Assembly (NCBI RefSeq): GCF_047600445.1
Contig: NZ_JASGKT010000001.1
Location: 744,001-808,000, forward strand
Length of the DNA: 64,000 nt
Direction of reading: 5' to 3'
DNA from: Piscinibacter sp047600445
GTDB lineage: Bacteria; Pseudomonadota; Gammaproteobacteria; Burkholderiales; Burkholderiaceae_C
In this document: in pieces, positions 31,702-40,329 of the stretch
Position numbering within the stretch: position 1 is the first letter of the stretch
Layout of the letters: every line of letters starts with the position of its first letter
Made by a program: the position numbers and the translations under genes
Notes under the pieces: generated by a model
The model's input: the letters and a program-made list of their open reading frames with translations, nothing else
What the model was told of the DNA's origin: nothing
Database searches by the model: none

Positions 31702-32133
31702 ATGAAGATCCTCGTCCCCGTCGACGGCTCGGCCGAATCGCTCGCCGCGGTGCGCCACGCGCTCGCGCTGGTGCGCGAAGGCCTGCGCGCCAGCCTGCTG
31801 CTGGTCAACGTGCAGGAGCCCGCCGGCCTGTACGAACTGCTGCGCGTGCACGACGCCGAGGCGATCGAGACCATCGCGCGCGAGGCCGGCGAGCACCTGC
31901 TGGCCGAGGGCGCGGCGCTGTGCAAGGCGGCGGGCGTCGACCACGAGATCGAGGTCGCGCGCGGCGAGCCGGCGCATGCGCTGCTCGACATCGCCGACGA
32001 CGAGGGCTGCGCGCTGATCGTCGCCGGCGCGCACGGCAAGGGCGAGAGCGAAGGGCGCCGGCTCGGCTCGGTCGCGCACACGCTGGTGCACGACGCGCGG
32101 CTGCCGGTCACGCTGGTGCGCTCGGGGGCGTGA
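31702..32133 (+). CDS. Universal stress protein, single domain
   Basis: A 143-residue UspA-family protein: M-K-I-L-V-P-V-D-G-S at the start and the ATP-binding end motif G-A-H-G-K-G... G-S-V-A-H-T-L-V, close to G-2x-G-9x-G-S. Cytoplasmic; relatives bind ATP and help survival under starvation or oxidative stress. ATG 31702 was chosen because the fold begins here. It converges on a second Usp gene with a palindromic repeat between. Confidence 0.9.
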   Translation: MKILVPVDGSAESLAAVRHALALVREGLRASLLLVNVQEPAGLYELLRVHDAEAIETIAREAGEHLLAEGAALCKAAGVDHEIEVARGEPAHALLDIADDEGCALIVAGAHGKGESEGRRLGSVAHTLVHDARLPVTLVRSGA

Positions 32134-32145
32134 CCGCGGATCTCC

Positions 32146-32211
32146 GTTCGCCCCGAGCCCGTCGAAGGGCGCTCGCGGAGCACGACGGGCTTCGACAGGC
32201 TCAGCCCGAAC
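32146..32211. repeat. Burkholderiales-type palindromic intergenic repeat, likely bidirectional terminator
   Basis: A 22-base left arm beginning GTTCGCCCCGAGCC (32146-32167) and a right arm ending GGCTCAGCCCGAAC (32190-32211) pair at about 18 of 22 positions. It lies between two convergent usp genes. The same TTCG..GAGCC..GTCGAAGGGC text is a widespread intergenic repeat in this order, from memory; a second copy is at 45125. Its place between stop codons suits a two-way terminator. Confidence 0.75.
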
Positions 32212-32224
32212 GGGACACGGTTCG

Positions 32225-33046
32225 TCAGTGTGACATCAGCACCGGGATCGTCATCGACTCGATCACGGTGCGCGACGCGCCGCCGAGCACCCACTCGCGC
32301 GCGCGTCCGTGGCCGTAGCAGCCCATCACCAGCAGCTCGCTCTGCTCGTCGGCCGCCAGCGAGAGCAACTGGTCGCCCACGCCGCTGCCGGCCGCCACCT
32401 CGCGCTTGAACGCCGCCTGCACGCCGTGCTGGCGCAGGTAGCCGACGATGCCGGCCTCGGCGCCGGCTTCGCCGCGCTCGTCGAAGGCGGCCACCGTCAC
32501 GCGCTGCGCCCGCTGCAGGATGGGCAGCGCGGCCGTCACCGCGCGCGCCGCCTCGCGCGTGGGCTTCCAGGCGACCAGCACGCGCTCGAGCTTGGCCGGC
32601 GCCGCCGCGACGTGCGGCAGCACGATGGCCGGGCGGCCGCTGGCGATCAGCACCGACGAGACGAAGTCGGCGGGCAGGTCGGCGTCGCGGCCGGCGTCCG
32701 CGCCGCGCTGGCCGAGCAGCAGCAGGTCGGCGCACAGCGCGCGCTGCGTCAGCTCGGCGACCGGCTGGCCGCTGCACTCCTGCCAGCCGACGTGCGCCGC
32801 GTCGACCGTCGCGGCGTAGCGCTTGCGCGCCGCTTCCAGCCGCTGCTGGTCGACCTCGGCGAGCATCGGCGCCATGTCGGCGCCCGCGGCCATCGCCATC
32901 GGGTAGCGCAGCAGCGCCGAGACCACCGCGTAGACCGCGGTGGCCTGCGCGCCGTGTGCCAGCGCGAGCTGCTCGGCGAGTTTCAGGCGCGCCGCCGCCT
33001 GCGGCGAGGCGTCGACGTGGACGAGGATGGATTTCAGCGTGCTCAT
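32225..33046 (-). CDS. Universal stress protein, tandem two-domain
   Basis: A 273-residue protein with two Usp domains (about 1-140 and 150-273). The first starts L-K-S-I-L-V-H-V-D-A-S and its ATP-binding end is altered; the second ends M-G-C-Y-G-H-G-R-A-R-E-W-V-L-G-G-A-S, a full G-2x-G-9x-G-A-S motif. Tandem Usps of this type usually bind one or two ATP per chain. The start is ATG 33046; a few residues upstream in frame look like leader sequence. No operon partner. Confidence 0.9.
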   Translation of the reverse strand: MSTLKSILVHVDASPQAAARLKLAEQLALAHGAQATAVYAVVSALLRYPMAMAAGADMAPMLAEVDQQRLEAARKRYAATVDAAHVGWQECSGQPVAELTQRALCADLLLLGQRGADAGRDADLPADFVSSVLIASGRPAIVLPHVAAAPAKLERVLVAWKPTREAARAVTAALPILQRAQRVTVAAFDERGEAGAEAGIVGYLRQHGVQAAFKREVAAGSGVGDQLLSLAADEQSELLVMGCYGHGRAREWVLGGASRTVIESMTIPVLMSH

Positions 33047-33141
33047 GGGCCGGCTCCGGCGAGGCGAAGATGGAGATGCTGCCACGCTACGGCGCGGCGC
33101 GTGGCGCGCCGTTGAGCGCTGTCAATCCGGCTCACTGCGGC

Positions 33142-34011
33142 TCACTGTGGGCCGAGCCCGAGCAGCCGCATCGCGTTCTTCTTCAGGATCAGCTCGTGCA
33201 CCGCCGGCTTGAACCCCGCCTCGCCGAAGTCCTTCATCCAGCGCTCGGGCGTGATCAGCGGGTAGTCGCTGCCGAACAGCATGCGGTCGCGCAACAAGGT
33301 GTTGGCGTACTGCACGAGCTGGGGCGGAAAGTACTTCGGGCTCCAGCCCGACAGGTCGATCCACACGTTCGGCTTGTGCAGCGCCAGCGACAGCGCCTCG
33401 TCCTGCCACGGCCAGCTCGGGTGCGCGACGACGATCTGGATGTCGGGGAAGTCGATCGCCACGTCTTCCAGCAGCATCGGGTTGCTGTTCTGCAGCCGCA
33501 GTCCGCCGCCGCAGCGCATGCCGCTGCCGATGCCCGAGTGGCCGCTGTGGAAGATCGCCGGCAGCTTGTGCTCGGCGATCACCTCGTAGATCGGCCAGGC
33601 CATCTTGTCGTGGGGCAGGAAGCCCTGCACGGTGGGGTGGAACTTGAAGCCCTTGACGCCGTGCTCCTCGACGAGCCGGCGCGCCTCGCGCGCGCCCATC
33701 CTCCCCTTGTGCGGGTCGATGGACGCGAAGGCGATCATCATGTCGGCGTTCTTCTGCGCCGCCTCGCAGATCTCCTCGTTCGGGATGCGGCGCCGGCCGA
33801 GCTGCGCCTCGCTGTCGACGGTGAACATCACCAGGCCGATCTTCTTCTCGCGGTAGTAGGCGACCGTCTCGTCGATGGTCGGCCGGCGGTTGCTGCCGAA
33901 GTACTTGTCGGCCGCGCGGTCGTACTCCTCGCCGTAGTTGTCGAAGGGGTTCCAGCACGACACCTCGGCATGCGTGTGCACGTCGATGGCGATCAGCTCG
34001 GCGGTGTTCAT
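33142..34011 (-). CDS. Amidohydrolase-family metal-dependent hydrolase (ACMSD/resorcylate decarboxylase-like)
   Basis: A 289-residue TIM-barrel protein of the amidohydrolase-2 group. Metal ligands are H12-T-H14 in D-V-H-T-H, His in K-F-H-P-T and F-H-S-G-H, H in V-V-A-H-P, and Asp in L-F-G-S-D-Y-P. The group contains decarboxylases, hydratases and hydrolases of aromatic and beta-keto compounds. TGGAGG sits just before ATG 34011. It is divergent from the aryl-CoA operon at 34149, with AT-rich DNA between that holds a palindromic operator, so it likely takes part in the same pathway; cleavage of a beta-keto intermediate is one possibility (inference). Confidence 0.85.
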   Translation of the reverse strand: MNTAELIAIDVHTHAEVSCWNPFDNYGEEYDRAADKYFGSNRRPTIDETVAYYREKKIGLVMFTVDSEAQLGRRRIPNEEICEAAQKNADMMIAFASIDPHKGRMGAREARRLVEEHGVKGFKFHPTVQGFLPHDKMAWPIYEVIAEHKLPAIFHSGHSGIGSGMRCGGGLRLQNSNPMLLEDVAIDFPDIQIVVAHPSWPWQDEALSLALHKPNVWIDLSGWSPKYFPPQLVQYANTLLRDRMLFGSDYPLITPERWMKDFGEAGFKPAVHELILKKNAMRLLGLGPQ

Positions 34012-34104
34012 GGTGCCTCCAGGCGACTCAATTGATTTCTCAAGATAACTAAAAGTGCCGGCTCGCACAAGATGATTCCAGGGTTTCTACTATGTGCTCT
34101 CTGC

Positions 34105-34133
34105 TTCACTTAGTTAAAACTAAGAACTAAATA
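34105..34133 (+). promoter_or_regulatory. Promoter with perfect 16-bp palindrome, probable MarR operator
   Basis: CTTAGTT-AA-AACTAAG (34109-34124) is a perfect palindrome in an AT-rich gap of otherwise very GC-rich DNA. TTCACT (34105-34110) and TAAATA (34128-34133), 17 bases apart, are weak -35 and -10 elements, so the palindrome fills the spacer. A similar half-site AACTAA occurs near 34058 toward the divergent amidohydrolase gene. MarR repressors bind palindromes of about this size, and a marR gene closes the operon. MarR-family CouR of Rhodopseudomonas, which controls p-coumarate genes, is a precedent. Confidence 0.65.
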
Positions 34134-34148
34134 CGCGAGACGCACCCC

Positions 34149-34958
34149 ATGAGCCTGAACTTCCTTCCCGCCACCGGCGCGCTGGCCGCGCTGGACCTGC
34201 TGCACGTCCAGACGGCCGGCGCCGTGGCGCACATCCGGCTGAACCGGCCGGCCAAGCGCAACGCCATCAACGACACGCTGATCGCGCAACTGCACAGCGC
34301 CTTCGTCTCGCTGCCCGAGGCCGTCAAGGCGGTGGTGCTGACCGGCGCCGGCGAGCATTTCTGCGCCGGGCTCGACCTGTCGGAGCTGAGCGAGCGCAGC
34401 GTGGCCGAAGGGGTTCTCCACTCGCGCACCTGGCATGCCGCGATGGACGCCATCCAGTTCGGGCGCGTGCCGGTGGTGGCGGTGCTGCACGGCGCGGTGG
34501 TCGGCGGCGGGCTGGAGCTCGCCAGCAGTTGCCACATCCGCGTCGCCGAGGAAAGCGCCTACTACGGCCTGCCCGAAGGCCAGCGCGGCATCTTCGTCGG
34601 CGGCGGCGGCTCGGCGCGCGTGCCGCGCCTGGCCGGCGTGGCGACCATGAGCGACATGATGCTGACCGGGCGCGTGCTCGACGCCGGCGAGGGCGAGCGG
34701 CGCGGGCTGTCGCAGTACGTGGTGCCCAACGGCAGCGGCTTCGCCAAGGGCTGCGAGCTGGCCGCGAGGATCGCGGGCAATGCGCCGTTGTCGAACTTCG
34801 CGGTGATGCAGGCGCTGCCGCGCATCGCCGACCTGTCGCAGCCCGACGGGCTGTTCGTCGAGTCGCTGATGGCCGCGATCGCGCAGGGCGACGAGGCGGC
34901 CAAGGAGCGCGTGCGCGCCTTCCTCGAGAAGCGCGCCGGCAAGGTGGAGAAGTCGTGA
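34149..34958 (+). CDS. Enoyl-CoA hydratase/isomerase (crotonase) family protein
   Basis: A 269-residue crotonase. CoA-binding and oxyanion-hole parts are H-F-C-A-G-L-D-L and G-A-V-V-G-G-G-L-E-L-A; a catalytic acid is expected in G-L-P-E-G-Q-R-G. In a ferulate or coumarate pathway it would hydrate the cinnamoyl-CoA double bond, and may also cleave the product to the aldehyde and acetyl-CoA. The next gene is an aryl-CoA ligase that overlaps it by GTGA, which supports the role. No good Shine-Dalgarno site is seen before ATG 34149; the predicted leader is short. Confidence 0.87.
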   Translation: MSLNFLPATGALAALDLLHVQTAGAVAHIRLNRPAKRNAINDTLIAQLHSAFVSLPEAVKAVVLTGAGEHFCAGLDLSELSERSVAEGVLHSRTWHAAMDAIQFGRVPVVAVLHGAVVGGGLELASSCHIRVAEESAYYGLPEGQRGIFVGGGGSARVPRLAGVATMSDMMLTGRVLDAGEGERRGLSQYVVPNGSGFAKGCELAARIAGNAPLSNFAVMQALPRIADLSQPDGLFVESLMAAIAQGDEAAKERVRAFLEKRAGKVEKS

Positions 34959-36805
34959 CGCCCGCCGCGCCTCGCTACCGCGCGCTGCCGCTGGGCGGCT
35001 CGCTGGCCGCGCACTTCGAGCGGCGCGCCGACGGCACGACGCGGGTCACCTCCGCCGAGCCGCTGGCCGACCACCCCGCGCGCCTGACCGACCGGCTGCT
35101 GCACTGGGCCGCCGTGTCGCCCGAGCACACGCTGGTGGCCAAGCGTGTGCACGGCGGCGACTGGCGCCGCGTCAGCTACGCCGAGGCGGTGGCCAGCGCC
35201 CGGCGCATCGCGCAGGCGCTGCTCGACCGCGGCCTGTCGGCCCAGCAGCCGGTGGCGATCCTGTCGGACAACGACATCGAGCACCTGCTGCTCGGCCTGG
35301 GCGCGATGTTCGCCGGCGTGCCGTTCGCGCCGATCTCGCCGGCCTACTCCACCGTCTCGCAGGACTACGGCAAGCTGCGTCACATCCTCGGCGTGCTGAC
35401 GCCGGGGCTGGTGTTCGCGTCGTCGGCCAGCGGCTACGGCCGCGCGATCAGCGCCGTGGTGCCGGCCGCCACGCCGGTGGTGCTGGCGCACGGCGAGATC
35501 GAAGGCCGCGCGACGATCCCCTTCGATGACCTGCTGGCCGCGCCGGCGGGCGCGGCGGTGGATGCGGCCCATGACCGCGTCGGCCCCGACACCATCGCCA
35601 AGTTCCTCTTCACCTCGGGCTCGACCAAGCTGCCCAAGGGCGTGATCAACACGCAGCGCATGCTGTGCGCCAACCAGCAGCAGATCCTGCAGTGCTTCCC
35701 CGGGCTCGGCCAGGTGCGGCCGGTGCTGGTGGACTGGCTGCCGTGGAACCACACCTTCGGCGGCAACCACAACGTCGGGCTGACCCTCTACAACGGCGGC
35801 ACGCTCTACATCGACGAGGGCAAGCCGACGCCGGCGGCGATCCACGAGACGCTGCGCAACCTGCGCGAGATCTCGCCCACGGTGTACTTCAACGTGCCCA
35901 AGGGCTTCGAGGAGATCGCCAACGCGATGGAAGACGACGCGAAGCTGCGCGACAGCCTGTTCGCGCGCGTCAACATGTTCTTCTTCGCCGGCGCCGGGCT
36001 CTCGCAGCCGGTGTGGGACAAGCTCGACCGCCTCGCCGAGGCCGCCTGCGGCGAGCGCATCCGCATGCTCACCGGCCTGGGCATGACCGAGACCGCGCCG
36101 TTCGCGATGTGCGCCAACGCCGGCGAGGTGAAGTCGGGCCATATCGGCCTGCCGGCGCCGGGCATGGAGCTGAAGCTGGTGCCCAGCGGCGACAAGACCG
36201 AGGTGCGCTACCGCGGCCCCAACGTCACGCCGGGCTTCTGGCGCGCGCCGGAGCAGACGCAGGAGTCCTTCGACGACGAGGGCTTCTACTGCAGCGGCGA
36301 CGCCGTGCGGCTCATCGATCCCGCGAACCCCGGCCGCGGCTTCGCCTTCGACGGCCGCACCGCCGAGGACTTCAAGCTCTCCACCGGCACCTTCGTCTCG
36401 GTGGGCCCGCTGCGGGCGCGCGTGATCGGCGCCGGCGACCCCTGCGTGCAGGACGTGGTGGTGGCCGGCATGAACCGCGACGAGCTGGGCCTGCTGATCT
36501 TCCCGCGCCTGGACGCCTGCCGCGCCTTCGCCGGCCTGCCGCCCGACGCGCCGCCCGCCGAGGTGCTGGCCGCGCCGCGGGTGCGCGGCTTCTTCCAGCG
36601 CCTCGTCGACGGCCAGTGGGCGGCCGGCACCGGCAGCGCCACGCGCGTGGCGCGCGCGCTGGTGCTGGTCGACCCGCCGAGCATCGACCACGGCGAGGTC
36701 ACCGACAAGGGTTCGATCAACCAGCGCGCGGTGCTGACGCGGCGCGAGGCGCTGGTCGAGCACCTGTACGCCGCCGGCGACGGCGTCTACCTCCCGCAAC
36801 GCTGA
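34955..36805 (+). CDS. fcs: Feruloyl-CoA synthase-type aryl-CoA ligase
   Basis: A 616-residue ANL-superfamily ligase. The AMP-binding loop is F-T-S-G-S-T-K-L-P-K-G, then G-L-G-M-T-E-T-A-P-F and Y-C-S-G-D-A-V-R; length and the N-terminal R-Y-R-A-L-P-L-G-G-S-L match feruloyl-CoA synthases. It joins a hydroxycinnamic or related acid to CoA using ATP and opens the pathway. The start is GTG 34955, overlapping the crotonase stop. A K-G-S-I-N-Q motif near the C-terminus replaces the common K-[ILV]-x-K. The exact acid (ferulate, p-coumarate, caffeate, phenylpropionate) is unresolved. Confidence 0.88.
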   Translation: MTPAAPRYRALPLGGSLAAHFERRADGTTRVTSAEPLADHPARLTDRLLHWAAVSPEHTLVAKRVHGGDWRRVSYAEAVASARRIAQALLDRGLSAQQPVAILSDNDIEHLLLGLGAMFAGVPFAPISPAYSTVSQDYGKLRHILGVLTPGLVFASSASGYGRAISAVVPAATPVVLAHGEIEGRATIPFDDLLAAPAGAAVDAAHDRVGPDTIAKFLFTSGSTKLPKGVINTQRMLCANQQQILQCFPGLGQVRPVLVDWLPWNHTFGGNHNVGLTLYNGGTLYIDEGKPTPAAIHETLRNLREISPTVYFNVPKGFEEIANAMEDDAKLRDSLFARVNMFFFAGAGLSQPVWDKLDRLAEAACGERIRMLTGLGMTETAPFAMCANAGEVKSGHIGLPAPGMELKLVPSGDKTEVRYRGPNVTPGFWRAPEQTQESFDDEGFYCSGDAVRLIDPANPGRGFAFDGRTAEDFKLSTGTFVSVGPLRARVIGAGDPCVQDVVVAGMNRDELGLLIFPRLDACRAFAGLPPDAPPAEVLAAPRVRGFFQRLVDGQWAAGTGSATRVARALVLVDPPSIDHGEVTDKGSINQRAVLTRREALVEHLYAAGDGVYLPQR

Positions 36806-36830
36806 ACGACGCACCGCCGAAGGAGCATCC

Positions 36831-37595
36831 ATGGACATCGCCGGACACGCCGCACTCGTCACCGGAGGGGCCTCGGGCCTGGGCGCGGCCACCGCGCGCG
36901 AGCTGGCGCGGCTCGGCGCCAGGGTCGCGGTGCTGGACCGCAACGCCGAGGGCGCGCGGGCCGTCGCCGCCGCGATCGGCGGCATCGGACTCGAGTGCGA
37001 CATCACCGACAGCGCCAGCGTCGCCGCCGCGCTCGAGGCGGCGCGCGCCGCGCACGGCCCGGCGCGGCTGCTGATGAACGTCGCCGGCATCGGCACCGCC
37101 CGCCGCATCGTCGGCAAGGACGGCTCGCCCGCGCCGCTGGAGGACTTCGAGCGCGTGGTGCGCGTCAACCTGGTGGGCACCTACAACATCACGCGCCTGG
37201 CGGTGGCCGAGATGGTCGGGCTCGACGCGCTGGAAGATGGCGAGCGCGGCGTGATCGTCAACACCGCCTCGGTGGCCGCCTTCGACGGCCAGGTCGGCCA
37301 GGAGGCCTACGCCGCCAGCAAGGGCGGCGTGGTCGGCATGACGCTGCCGCTGGCGCGCGACCTGGCGCAGTTCGGCGTGCGCGTGTGCACCATCGCGCCG
37401 GGGCTGTTCCTGACGCCGCTCATGGCCGAGCTGCCGCAGACGGTGCAGGATTCCCTGGCGGCGAGCATCCCCTTCCCCAAGCGGCTGGGCAAACCCGAAG
37501 AGTTCGCCGAGCTTGCCGCGGGCATCATCCGCAACCGCTCGCTGAACGGCGAAGTGATCCGGCTCGACGGCGCCCTGCGCATGGCGCCGCGCTGA
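36831..37595 (+). CDS. SDR family 3-hydroxyacyl-CoA dehydrogenase-like oxidoreductase
   Basis: A 254-residue short-chain dehydrogenase. T-G-G-A-S-G-L-G binds NAD, D-R-N follows strand 2, N-V-A-G-I is present, and the catalytic Ser and Y-A-A-S-K (Tyr-x3-Lys) are in order. The sequence resembles human HSD10 and bacterial 3-hydroxyacyl-CoA dehydrogenases of type 2. In this operon it would oxidise the 3-hydroxy-3-arylpropanoyl-CoA from the crotonase to the 3-keto form. AAGGAG is 7 bases before the ATG. Confidence 0.9.
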   Translation: MDIAGHAALVTGGASGLGAATARELARLGARVAVLDRNAEGARAVAAAIGGIGLECDITDSASVAAALEAARAAHGPARLLMNVAGIGTARRIVGKDGSPAPLEDFERVVRVNLVGTYNITRLAVAEMVGLDALEDGERGVIVNTASVAAFDGQVGQEAYAASKGGVVGMTLPLARDLAQFGVRVCTIAPGLFLTPLMAELPQTVQDSLAASIPFPKRLGKPEEFAELAAGIIRNRSLNGEVIRLDGALRMAPR

Positions 37596-37608
37596 GGATT
37601 TCCAGGCC

Positions 37609-38028
37609 ATGCCCAAGACCACCCACCACACCGTCGAGGTTCACTTCGGAGACTGCGATCCCGCGGGCATCGTGTTCTTCCCGAATTTCTCGCGCTGGAT
37701 GGACGCCGCCTCGCTGAAGTTCTTCATGGACTGCGGCGTGCCGCCGTGGCGCGAGCTGGTCAAGACGCGCGGCATCGTCGGCACGCCGCTGCTGGAGATC
37801 AACACCCGCTTCGTCAAGGCCGCGACCTACGGCGAGACGATCCGTATCGCCACCTGGGTCGAGGAGTGGCGCGACAAGGTGTTCGTGCAGATGCACCGCG
37901 TGACGCGCGGCGACGAGCTGATCTGCGAGGGCCGCGAGGTGCGCGCCTTCGTCCGGCGCGACGCCGACGACCCCGATCGCCTGCGCGCGATCCCCGTTCC
38001 CGACGACATCAGGGCCTTGTGCGCCTGA
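37609..38028 (+). CDS. Hot-dog acyl-CoA thioesterase (4-hydroxybenzoyl-CoA thioesterase family)
   Basis: A 139-residue hot-dog-fold protein. The 4HBT active-site helix is visible as F-G-D-C-D-P-A-G-I-V-F-F-P, with the catalytic Asp in D-C-D-P. It would release a free aromatic or aryl-alkanoic acid from its CoA ester. Being within the operon, it can finish side-chain removal or relieve CoA trapping. It is 13 bases after the SDR gene. Confidence 0.9.
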   Translation: MPKTTHHTVEVHFGDCDPAGIVFFPNFSRWMDAASLKFFMDCGVPPWRELVKTRGIVGTPLLEINTRFVKAATYGETIRIATWVEEWRDKVFVQMHRVTRGDELICEGREVRAFVRRDADDPDRLRAIPVPDDIRALCA

Positions 38029-38060
38029 GCGACCCCCACACCCACACCGGAGACAAGAGC

Positions 38061-39194
38061 ATGAAAACGCTGAAGATCCTGGCCGCCGCGGCGGCGATGC
38101 TGCTGGCCGGCGCCGCGCAGGCCGACATCACCATCGGCATCAGCCTGCCGCTGACCGGCCCGGCCTCGGGCCTGGGCATCCCGATGGCCAACTACATCAA
38201 GCTGTGGCCGCAGAGCATCGCCGGCGAGAAGCTCAACGTGATCGTGCTCGACGACGCCACCGACCCGACCAAGGGCGTGACCAACGCGAAGAAGTTCATC
38301 ACCGAGGACAAGGCCGACATCATCATGGGCTCGGCCGCCACGCCGGTGGCCATCGCGATGGCCGGCCCGGCCGCCGAGGCGGAGACGGTGCAGTTCATGT
38401 ACTCGCCGGCGGTGCTGCCGGCCGGCAAGGACACCTGGTCGTTCCGCCTGCCGCAGGGCAACGCGGTGATGGCCTACGCGATGATCGAGCACATGAAGAA
38501 GCTCGGCGTCAAGACCGTCGGCTTCCTCGGCTACACCGACGCCTACGGCGAGAGCTGGCTGAACGACTTCAAGGCGCAGTCGCAATTGCTGGGCGGGCCG
38601 CAGGTGGTGGCGGTCGAGCGCTTCGCGCGCGCCGACACCAGCGTCACCGCGCAGGCGCTCAAGCTCGTCAGCGCCAACCCCGACGCGATGCTGGTCGTCG
38701 CCTCCGGCTCGGGCGCGGCGATGCCGCACAAGGCCATCGTCGAGCGCGGCTACAAGGGCAAGATCTACCAGACCCACGCCGCGGCCTCGCGCGACCTCGT
38801 GCGCGTCGGCGGCAAGGACGTGGAGGGCGCCTACGTGGTGTCGGGCCCGGCGGTGATTCCCGAGCAACTGCCGGCCTCGCATCCGTCGCGGGCGCTGGCG
38901 GCCGACTTCGTCGCCAAGTACGAGAAGGCCTACGGCCCGAACAGCCGCAACCAGTTCGGCGGCCACGCCTACGACACCATCGTCGTGCTCGAGAAGGTCG
39001 TGCCGGTGGCGCTGAAGAAGGGCAAGCCCGGCACCCGGGAGTTCCGCGTCGCGCTGCGCGACGCGGTCGAGAACATGGGCCGCACCGTCGTCTCGCACGG
39101 CGTGCTGAACTACACCAAGGACAACCACTGGGGCTTCACGACCGAGACCGGCGTGGTCCTGAAGGTGGTCAACGGCGACTGGAAGGTGGAATGA
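38061..39194 (+). CDS. Liv-type ABC substrate-binding protein (cluster 2, aryl-acid operon)
   Basis: A 377-residue periplasmic binding protein with a Sec signal peptide ending A-G-A-A-Q-A (about residue 22) and the type I fold: I-T-I-G-I-S-L-P-L-T-G-P-A-S-G-L, then V-L-D-D-A-T-D-P-T-K-G, F-L-G-Y-T-D-A-Y-G-E-S. Its place among aryl-CoA genes suggests it binds a hydroxycinnamate or similar acid. In Rhodopseudomonas, CouP is a Liv-type binding protein for such acids. GGAGAC is 10 bases before the ATG. A stem-loop repeat follows the stop. Confidence 0.92.
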   Translation: MKTLKILAAAAAMLLAGAAQADITIGISLPLTGPASGLGIPMANYIKLWPQSIAGEKLNVIVLDDATDPTKGVTNAKKFITEDKADIIMGSAATPVAIAMAGPAAEAETVQFMYSPAVLPAGKDTWSFRLPQGNAVMAYAMIEHMKKLGVKTVGFLGYTDAYGESWLNDFKAQSQLLGGPQVVAVERFARADTSVTAQALKLVSANPDAMLVVASGSGAAMPHKAIVERGYKGKIYQTHAAASRDLVRVGGKDVEGAYVVSGPAVIPEQLPASHPSRALAADFVAKYEKAYGPNSRNQFGGHAYDTIVVLEKVVPVALKKGKPGTREFRVALRDAVENMGRTVVSHGVLNYTKDNHWGFTTETGVVLKVVNGDWKVE

Positions 39195-39200
39195 GATGAC

Positions 39201-39268
39201 GGCCCCCCGGTCGCTTCGCTCCTGCCCCCAAGGGGCGCCGTCCGGCTTGGGGCGGCCCGGCGCCGGAC
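39201..39268. repeat. GC-rich stem-loop repeat after the binding-protein gene (cluster 2)
   Basis: GGCCCCCCGG, GCCCCCAAGGGGC and the pair GTCCGGC (39240-39246) / GCCGGAC (39262-39268) form several stems within the operon. The text resembles the CCCCCAAGGGGGC repeats common between Burkholderiales genes. It could cap the 3' end of the binding-protein message and lower expression of the permease genes. Confidence 0.6.
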
Positions 39269-39288
39269 AACCCAGCTTCGAGTAGCTT

Positions 39289-40329
39289 ATGGACTTCTCC
39301 ATTGCCAGCATCCTGACGCTGGACGGTGTCACCAGCGGCGCGGTGTACGCGCTGCTGGCGCTGGCCCTGGTGCTGGTGTTCGCCGTCACGCGGGTGATCT
39401 TCATTCCGCAGGGCGAGTTCGCCGCCTACGGCGCGCTGACGCTCGCGCTGCTGCAGCTCGGGCAGGTGCCCGGCACGGTGTGGCTGTTGCTGGTGATGGC
39501 GCTGGTCGCGACCGCGCTCGACGCCGTGGCCGCGCTGCGGCGCGGGCTGCCGGCGGGCGCGGTGGCGCTGGGGGCGCTCAAGTCGCTCGCCTTCCCGGTG
39601 GCGGTGACGGCCTTCGCCTGGTGGGCCGCGCCGCGCAACCTGCCGCTGCTGCTGCAAAGCCTGCTGACGCTGGCGATCGTCACGCCGCTGGGCCCGCTGG
39701 TGTACCGGCTGGCCTACGAGAAGCTGGCCGACGCGACCGTGCTGGTGCTGCTGATCGTCTCGGTCGGCGCGCACTTCGCGCTCACCGGCCTGGGCCTGGT
39801 GTTCTTCGGCGCCGAGGGCTTCCGCAACCCGAGCTTCTGGGACGCGCGCTTCAGCGCCGGGCCGGTGACGCTGTCGGGCCAGACGCTGATCATCTTCATG
39901 GTCTCGATCGCGCTGATCATCGCGCTGTACCTGTTCTTCGAGCGCACGCTGCGCGGCAAGGCGCTGCGCGCGACCGCCGTCAACCGGCTCGGCGCGCGGC
40001 TGATGGGCATCTCCACCTCCGGCGCCGGGCGCTTGAGCTTCGGGCTGGCGGCCTTCGTCGGCGCGCTGTCGGGCCTGCTGATCGGGCCGACGACGACGAT
40101 GTTCTACGACTCCGGCTTCCTGATCGGCCTGAAGGGCTTCGTCGCGGCGATCTTCGGCGCGCTGTCGAGCTACCCGGCCGCCGCGCTGGGGGCGATCTTC
40201 GTCGGGCTGATCGAGAGCTTCGGCTCGTTCTGGGCCAGCGCCTTCAAGGAGGTCATCGTCTTCACGCTGATCATCCCCGTGCTGCTGTGGCGCAGCTTCC
40301 AGCACGGCCACCACGACGAAGAGGAATGA
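39289..40329 (+). CDS. Liv-type ABC importer permease, LivH-like (cluster 2)
   Basis: A 346-residue membrane protein, longer than usual LivH (about 290-310). An inserted stretch near residues 60-130 adds hydrophobic segments (W-L-L-L-V-M-A-L-V). Family marks include V-T-S-G-A-V-Y-A-L-L-A-L-A-L-V at the start and A-A-I-F-G-A-L-S-S-Y-P-A-A-A-L-G in the coupling part. It overlaps the next gene by ATGA. Confidence 0.92.
   Translation: MDFSIASILTLDGVTSGAVYALLALALVLVFAVTRVIFIPQGEFAAYGALTLALLQLGQVPGTVWLLLVMALVATALDAVAALRRGLPAGAVALGALKSLAFPVAVTAFAWWAAPRNLPLLLQSLLTLAIVTPLGPLVYRLAYEKLADATVLVLLIVSVGAHFALTGLGLVFFGAEGFRNPSFWDARFSAGPVTLSGQTLIIFMVSIALIIALYLFFERTLRGKALRATAVNRLGARLMGISTSGAGRLSFGLAAFVGALSGLLIGPTTTMFYDSGFLIGLKGFVAAIFGALSSYPAAALGAIFVGLIESFGSFWASAFKEVIVFTLIIPVLLWRSFQHGHHDEEE

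Noticed and set aside
32146..32211. CRISPR-like or mobile-element nature of the palindromic repeat
   Set aside because: Only two diverged copies, no spacers, no transposase; it fits a terminator-like dispersed intergenic repeat.
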